DNA of 64,000 nt from Streptomyces cinerochromogenes. GTDB lineage: Bacteria > Actinomycetota > Actinomycetes > Streptomycetales > Streptomycetaceae. This document shows, one piece after another, positions 59,343-64,000 of this stretch (positions within the stretch are counted from its first letter, which is position 1; every line of letters starts with the position of its first letter). The notes below the pieces were generated by a model. It ran no database searches. It was not told where the DNA came from and saw only the letters and a program-made list of their open reading frames with translations. A program made the translations under genes and the position numbers. Location: contig NZ_BMRM01000002.1 in NCBI RefSeq assembly GCF_014648635.1, positions 62,001-126,000 on the forward strand, in the 5' to 3' direction.

Positions 59343-59810
59343 GGTATGTCTCCTATGTCGGTTTACAGCTCGGTGAGGGTTGCCCCGGCCCGCCGGGACG
59401 TCGTCTCGGGTACGCCGATGAGTCTCGCGGCCGGCGAGGGTGTCGCGCGCTGGTGCGAAGCCCCGTCTTTCCGGGGGGAAAACCCCACCACCGCCGGTGC
59501 GGTCCGCCGCCCCCCAGCGGCGTGAAGCCAGGTTAAGGACGGACCCCGGCCGGTCTCGTCCTCCGCCGGGACGAGCCCTCCCCGAGCCGTTGTACGGAGG
59601 AACCCCTAAGGGCGCTCCACCGCCGGGTGGAGCCGGATCCGGGGCCGTCTCCACCCTCCGGTGCGGAAAGCCTCCACCCTTCCGTCGCGTCAGGGTCAAG
59701 TCCGCCGCCCGGGGGAGGCTGTCGTCCCGGACAGTGGGAAGCTGTCGTCCCGGACATAGGTGCAGGGGGCATCTGGGTAGCTTCCGGCGGGAAGCACGGG
59801 AGGGGTTGCG
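59343..59810. other. 468-bp divergent region (ABC pair / MFS exporter)
   Basis: No gene supported. It holds a GGGGGAAAACCCC element near 59476-59488, and the 16-bp direct repeat at 59718-59756 close to the MFS start. Confidence 0.5.
59718..59756. promoter_or_regulatory. Direct repeat upstream of the MFS exporter
   Basis: GCTGTCGTCCCGGACA at 59718-59733 and 59741-59756, 23 bp apart (about two helical turns), ending 54 bp before the MFS start. This spacing fits a regulator bound on one face of the DNA. Confidence 0.45.
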
Positions 59811-61307
59811 GTGGGGAGCACGACACCGGCGATACGCGGCGGGACCGAACGGCGGCAGGACACCCGGCGGCGGGGTGCGGTGGTCGCCGCGCTCATGCTG
59901 GCGATGGCACTGGCGGCCCTCGACTCCACCGTGGTCTCCACGGCCGTACCGCAGATCGTCGGCGACCTCGGCGGGTTCTCCGTCTTCTCGTGGCTGTTCT
60001 CCGGCTATCTGCTCGCCGTCACCGTCACCCTCCCCGTCTACGGCAAGCTGTCCGACACCTTCGGCCGCAAGCCGGTGCTGGTGGTGGGCGCGGCCGTGTT
60101 CCTGCTCGGCTCGCTGCTGTGCGCCGTCGCCTGGAACATGGGGGCGCTGATCGCCTTCCGGATCGTGCAGGGCCTGGGCGGCGGGGCGTTGCAGGGCACG
60201 GTGCAGACGCTGGCCGCCGACCTGTACCCGCTCGCCGAGCGCCCGAAGATCCAGTCCAAGCTGTCCACCGTGTGGGCGGTCTCCGCGGTGGCCGGCCCCG
60301 GGCTCGGCGGCGTGCTCGCCGCGTACGCCGACTGGCGCTGGATCTTCCTGATCAACCTGCCGATCGGCGCCGCCGCGCTGTGGCTGATCGTCCGGCACCT
60401 GCACGAGCCCGAGCGGGAGAAGGCCCGCCACGCGCGCGTGGACTGGGCCGGCGCGCTCGCGGTGTTCGCGTGCGGCGGGGTGCTGCTGACCGCGCTGGTG
60501 CAGGGCGGGGTCGCCTGGCCGTGGCTGTCGGCGCCCTCGCTGGCCCTCTTCGGTACGGGACTGGCCCTGGCCGCCGTGGTGGTGTGGGTGGAGCGCCGGG
60601 CCGCGGAGCCGATCATCCCGGGCTGGGTGTGGCGGCGCCGGACGATCGCGGCCGTCAATCTGGCGCTCGGCGCGCTGGGCTTGCTGATGGTGGCGCCGAG
60701 CGTGTTCCTGCCGACGTACGCGCAGTCGGTGCTCGGACTGGCGCCGGTGGCCGCCGGGTTCGTGCTGTCGGTGTGGACGCTCAGCTGGCCGGTGTCGGCC
60801 GCGTTCAGCCAGCACGTCTACCGGCGGATCGGCTTCCGGGACACCGCGCTGCTCGGCATCGGCCTGGCGGCGCTGGTCCTGTGCGCGTTCCCGTTCCTGC
60901 CGTACCCCGGGTCGTGGTGGCAGCCGATGCTGCTGATGCTGCTGCTGGGCGGCGCGCTGGGCCTGTTCCAGCTGCCGCTGATCATCGGCGTGCAGTCGAC
61001 CGTGGGCTGGTCGGAACGGGGCACCACCACCGCCTCGGTGCTGTTCTGCCGGCAGACCGGCCAGACCCTCGGCGCCTCCCTGTTCGGCGCCGTCGCCAAC
61101 GGGGTGCTGGCCGCGCGGCTCGGCGGGGCCGGCGACCTGGACTCCGTCACGCGCGCGCTGGACGCCGGTACGGCCCCGGAGGCGACCCGGCGGGCCATCG
61201 CGGAGGCGGTGCACGCGGTCTACCTCGGAGCGGCGGCCGCGGCGGCCCTGGCGTTCGTCGTCCTGCTGCTGGTGGCGCCCCGGCGGTTCCCGGTGCTCCA
61301 GGACTGA
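59811..61307 (+). CDS. MFS drug exporter, DHA2 (14-TM, EmrB/QacA-like) family
   Basis: 498 residues, about 14 membrane helices. Motif D1 LDSTVVSTAVPQIVGDLGG, motif A GKLSDTFGRKPV after TM2, motif B RIVQGLGGGAL and motif C AVSAVAGPGLGGVLAAYADWRWIFLINLPIGA are all present and mark DHA2 proton antiporters. Exports hydrophobic compounds; the exact drug is unknown. GTG 59811 follows GGGAGGGGTTGCG. No regulator gene beside it; a 16-bp direct repeat upstream may be its operator. Confidence 0.92.
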   Translation: MGSTTPAIRGGTERRQDTRRRGAVVAALMLAMALAALDSTVVSTAVPQIVGDLGGFSVFSWLFSGYLLAVTVTLPVYGKLSDTFGRKPVLVVGAAVFLLGSLLCAVAWNMGALIAFRIVQGLGGGALQGTVQTLAADLYPLAERPKIQSKLSTVWAVSAVAGPGLGGVLAAYADWRWIFLINLPIGAAALWLIVRHLHEPEREKARHARVDWAGALAVFACGGVLLTALVQGGVAWPWLSAPSLALFGTGLALAAVVVWVERRAAEPIIPGWVWRRRTIAAVNLALGALGLLMVAPSVFLPTYAQSVLGLAPVAAGFVLSVWTLSWPVSAAFSQHVYRRIGFRDTALLGIGLAALVLCAFPFLPYPGSWWQPMLLMLLLGGALGLFQLPLIIGVQSTVGWSERGTTTASVLFCRQTGQTLGASLFGAVANGVLAARLGGAGDLDSVTRALDAGTAPEATRRAIAEAVHAVYLGAAAAAALAFVVLLLVAPRRFPVLQD

Positions 61308-61515
61308 ACCCGCCCGGGTCACCCGGAGGACGCCCTGGGGTTAACCCGGGTAACACCCAAGGTGGAACCCGTTTTCGCGGGGAAAGCGCATACCGACCGG
61401 CCAGTTTGGTGAAAACGCCGCGCGGGCCGTACCTCGCGAGTAGCGTGCGTGGCTCAGTTCCCCCACCTCCCTGCGGTCCGCCGCCACGGACCCGAGCCAC
61501 GCAAGGAGCCCCGGG

Positions 61516-62103
61516 ATGTCCTACGACACGCCGCACCCGTCGTACCCGCCGCACGCCGCACCACCGTCGTCCCCCTCGCACCCGCCGCACGACACCCAGG
61601 CACCGTCCCCCTCGTACCCGCCGCACCGGTCTCACGCCGCGCAACCGTCATCGGCGTCATCGGCATGGCCGGCGTCGTCGGCATCACCGGCGCCATGGGT
61701 GTCATCGGCGTCGTCCCCGTCGTACCCGACCTACCCCTGGCAGCCGCCGGCGCCGCCCGAACCCGGCCCTCCGGCCCGCCGGCCGGCCCGCGAACCCCTC
61801 GGCCACCACAGCGACCTGCGGGTGCTGCGCGGCGCCTACCGCTGGCAGCGGCGCACCGCCACGCTCACCGCGCTCGGCTACTTCACGCTGTTCCTGATCC
61901 TGTCCGCCTGCGCCCCCGCCGTCATGACGAGCACCGTCGCCGACGGCATCCCCGCCGGCCTGCTCCTCGCCCTCCTCCAACTCCCCGTCACCTGGCTCGC
62001 GATCGTCCTGTACGAGCACACCGCGCGCCGGCGCGTCGACCCGCTCGCCGACCGGATCCGCCGCCAGGCCGAACTGGACGCCCGACGGGGAGCGGTGCGA
62101 TGA
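61516..62103 (+). CDS. DUF485 membrane protein with Pro/Ser-rich N-terminus
   Basis: 195 residues. A cytoplasmic N-terminus of about 95 residues rich in His-Pro-Ser-Tyr repeats, then the DUF485 core: LRGAYRWQRRTATLTALGYFTLFLILSACAP and LLLALLQLPVTWLAIVLYEHTARRRVDPLADRIRRQAE, two membrane helices. DUF485 proteins (YjcH) accompany ActP acetate permeases, as here: the next ATG overlaps this TGA by 4 bp. GAGCCCCGGG precedes ATG 61516 (weak). Confidence 0.9.
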   Translation: MSYDTPHPSYPPHAAPPSSPSHPPHDTQAPSPSYPPHRSHAAQPSSASSAWPASSASPAPWVSSASSPSYPTYPWQPPAPPEPGPPARRPAREPLGHHSDLRVLRGAYRWQRRTATLTALGYFTLFLILSACAPAVMTSTVADGIPAGLLLALLQLPVTWLAIVLYEHTARRRVDPLADRIRRQAELDARRGAVR

Positions 62104-63734
62104 CCGGCGCCGCCGCCCCGGGGTTCACCGGCTTCAGCGACTCCGCGCAGACCATGTCCCTGGTCGCCTTCTCCACCGCCGCCACCGTCACCCTGCTGCT
62201 GTGCGTGATGACCGGCCCCGACCGGGACGACCTGGACGAGTTCTACACCGGCTACGGCTCCCTGTCCCCGCTGCGCAACGGCCTCGCCATCGCCGGCGAC
62301 TACATCTCCGCCGCCACCGTCCTCGGCACCGGCGGGGTGATCGCGCTGTGCGGCTACGACGGTGTGGTCCTCGCCCTCAGCACGGCGCTGTCGCTGATGC
62401 TGCTGATGTTCCTGCTGGCCGAACCGCTGCGCAACGCCGGCCGGTTCACCATGGGCGATGCGCTCGCCCGCCGGCTGCCGGGCCGCTGCGTCCGCGTCAC
62501 GGTGTGCGCGGTGACCATCGCCGCACTGCTGCCGCTGATGCTGGTCCAGCTCGCCGGAACCGGTCAGCTGATGGCCTTCATCCTCGGCTTCACGGGCGAG
62601 TCCCTGAAGACCGGGTGCGTCGTCGGACTGGGCATCCTCATGATCGCCTACGCCGCGATCGGCGGCATGAAGGGCACCGCGCTCATCCAGATCGTGAAGA
62701 TCGTGATGCTGATCGGCTCGGGCGTCATGGTCGCCCTCCTGGTCCTGCGCCGCTTCGACTGGGACCCGGGCGCCCTGTTCACCGCCGCCGCCCGGCAGAG
62801 CGGCGCCGGACCCGCCTTCCTGCACTCCGGGCTCGAGTTCGGCACCACACCCGCCGGCCGCGTCGACATGATCGCCTCGGAGCTGACCGTCGTTCTCGGC
62901 GGCGCCTGCCTGCCGCACATCACCATGCGCATGTACACCGCCTCCAGCGCCCGCCAGGTGCGCCGTTCGATGTCCTGGGCGGTGTCGCTGGTCGCCCTGT
63001 TCGTCCTCGTCATCACCGTGGTGGGGTTCGGTGCGACGGCCCTGCTCGGGCGCGGGGCGGTCTCGGCGGCCGACCCGCAGGGCAACACGGCCTACCTGCT
63101 GGGCTCGCGCGCGGTGTTCGGCACCGGGGTGACGACGGCGGAGACCTTCCTGTTCACCCTGGTCACCACCGCGATCTTCCTGACCCTGCTCGCCTCGGTG
63201 GCCGGGATGATCCTCGCCTGCGCCAACTCCCTCGCGCACGACGTGTTCGCGGCCCGGGTGCGGGAGATGCCGGCCCGCCGCGAGATGACCCTGGCCCGCG
63301 TCTCGGCGCTCGCCACAGGGGCGCCGACGATCCTGCTGGCCACCCTGGTCCAGCACCACAGCCTGCAGCCCCTGGTCACCCTCTCCTTCTGCCTCGGCGC
63401 CTCGGCCCTCGCCCCCGCCCTGGTCTACGGCCTCTTCTGGCGCCGCTACACCCGCAGCGGACTCCTGGCCACACTGATCGGGGGCTCGCTGACCGTGCTG
63501 CTGCTCATGCCGGGCACCAAGCTCGTCTCCGGCTCGCCCGTGTCGGCGTTCCCGCACGCCGACTTCAACTGGTTCCCGTTCACCACCACCGGGATCGTCT
63601 CCATCCCGGCCGGCTTCCTCTTCGGCTGGCTCGGCACGGTGCTCTCGGGCCGCGCGAAGGCGGAACAGCAACGGCACCAGTACGAGGCGGTGGAGGGGTG
63701 GATCCTGGCGGGGGCGGTACGGAAAGGGAGGTGA
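62100..63734 (+). CDS. actP: Cation/acetate symporter ActP-like (SSS family)
   Basis: 544 residues, about 13 membrane helices. Solute:sodium symporter features: DEFYTGYGSLSPLRNGLAIAGDYISAATVLGTGGVIALCGYDG, GDALARRLPGR, YAAIGGMKGTALIQIVKIVML, and the later ASVAGMILACANSLAHDVF. Imports acetate or a similar monocarboxylate with Na+. Coupled to DUF485 by ATGA. Shorter C-terminus and no signal peptide, unlike the E. coli protein. Substrate specificity is inferred from the family. Confidence 0.88.
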   Translation: MTGAAAPGFTGFSDSAQTMSLVAFSTAATVTLLLCVMTGPDRDDLDEFYTGYGSLSPLRNGLAIAGDYISAATVLGTGGVIALCGYDGVVLALSTALSLMLLMFLLAEPLRNAGRFTMGDALARRLPGRCVRVTVCAVTIAALLPLMLVQLAGTGQLMAFILGFTGESLKTGCVVGLGILMIAYAAIGGMKGTALIQIVKIVMLIGSGVMVALLVLRRFDWDPGALFTAAARQSGAGPAFLHSGLEFGTTPAGRVDMIASELTVVLGGACLPHITMRMYTASSARQVRRSMSWAVSLVALFVLVITVVGFGATALLGRGAVSAADPQGNTAYLLGSRAVFGTGVTTAETFLFTLVTTAIFLTLLASVAGMILACANSLAHDVFAARVREMPARREMTLARVSALATGAPTILLATLVQHHSLQPLVTLSFCLGASALAPALVYGLFWRRYTRSGLLATLIGGSLTVLLLMPGTKLVSGSPVSAFPHADFNWFPFTTTGIVSIPAGFLFGWLGTVLSGRAKAEQQRHQYEAVEGWILAGAVRKGR

Positions 63735-63793
63735 CGGTGGGGCCCGGCGGGGCGGCGGTACGGAAGGAGAAACGACGCCGGGGCCGGCCCGCG

Positions 63794-64000
63794 CTACTCC
63801 AGGGCCGCCCGGCCGGTCAGGGTGATGAGGCTGTCGCGCACGGAATCCATGTGCGCCTGCATGTCGTCCCAGACCTCGCCGTGCTCACGCAGCACCCGCT
63901 CCGTCTCCCGGGCGATGCGCTCCTCGTGCAGGCGCGCGTCGGCGACGATCTCGGCGGCACGCGCGCGTGCCTCCTCCTGGGAGCGGCGCGCGGACGCCTC
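63794..64000 (-). CDS. C-terminal end of a coiled-coil protein (Scy/FilP or 'cellulose-binding' type), 5' part outside window
   Basis: 68 residues open to the right edge, stop TAG at 63796-63794. The start is outside. The helix EASARRSQEEARARAAEIVADARLHEERIARETERVLREH has a strong coiled-coil pattern with high Glu/Arg/Ala. The ending HGEVWDDMQAHMDSVRDSLITLTGR is a tail seen in Streptomyces coiled-coil proteins tied to polar growth. Not seen as a complete ORF, as it has no start here. Confidence 0.65.
   Translation of the reverse strand, partial: EASARRSQEEARARAAEIVADARLHEERIARETERVLREHGEVWDDMQAHMDSVRDSLITLTGRAALE

Noticed and set aside
58554..61322. 922-codon frame including the second ABC ATPase
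   Set aside because: Only the last 262 codons are the ATPase; the rest is antisense to the MFS exporter and intergenic DNA.

Overview
The window is about 72-74% G+C by eye, with third-position G/C almost everywhere, GTG (and one TTG) starts, many 4-bp GTGA/ATGA start-stop overlaps and TTA codons in only two genes. Together with its gene families this points to a Streptomyces chromosome, core region. From memory (not checked here), the order hut genes - cbs - thiolase - pobA - bldA - ABC pair - cfa - ndh - ppx - DUF501 - divIC - eno - rpfA - rpfC - P450 - mazG - DNA methylase - mfd - ABC pair - actP matches S. coelicolor around SCO3069 to SCO3114. I see no insertion sequence, prophage, CRISPR array or rRNA.

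Layout. 1-7.5 kb: end of an EamA exporter, then a leftward, translationally coupled histidine-degradation operon (hutU, an M20 amidohydrolase, hutF, hutI; hutH is absent) with a PLP-decarboxylase-like gene divergent from it. 7.7-9.9 kb: an operon of three Roadblock/LC7 proteins plus one DUF4388-like/winged-helix protein; its first gene carries a TTA at codon 8. 9.9-21 kb: RpiR-type regulator, SDR with a divergent MLTR-type regulator, cystathionine beta-synthase, SGNH hydrolase, thiolase, small unknowns and a Bax-inhibitor-1-like membrane protein. 21.2-22.8 kb: pobA and the tRNA-Leu(UAA) gene bldA, the tRNA that reads the rare UUA codon and governs development and antibiotic production in Streptomyces. 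23-31 kb: MacB/FtsX-like ABC exporter, cfa, a secreted protein and ndh; a probable small ORF and a Rex-like site lie upstream of ndh. 30.8-34.2 kb: ppx, DUF501, divIC and eno.

34.5-41.6 kb: two resuscitation-promoting-factor genes (rpfA behind a ydaO-type c-di-AMP riboswitch, and rpfC), a P450 (probably CYP107U1-like) overlapped by a large Sel1/TPR protein gene that holds two TTA codons, and mazG. 41.7-50.7 kb: SurA-like lipoprotein, Ser/Thr kinase with TPR tail, membrane partner, a DNA methylase/specificity fusion whose own gene contains six GTTCAC-type cores exactly 27 bp apart, exported and lipoproteins, GNAT, and a secreted HNH nuclease with a duplicated start region. 50.9-64 kb: SDR, MerR regulator, mfd, a second MacB-like ABC pair paralogous to the first, an MFS drug exporter, DUF485 plus acetate symporter, and the end of a coiled-coil protein.

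How it fits together: bldA at 22.7 kb can switch on translation of the only two TTA genes seen, the Roadblock operon leader and the Sel1/TPR-P450 pair, so developmental control is the theme linking otherwise separate loci. Several other genes (rpfA/rpfC, divIC, the right-edge coiled-coil protein) also belong to spore germination, septation or polar growth.
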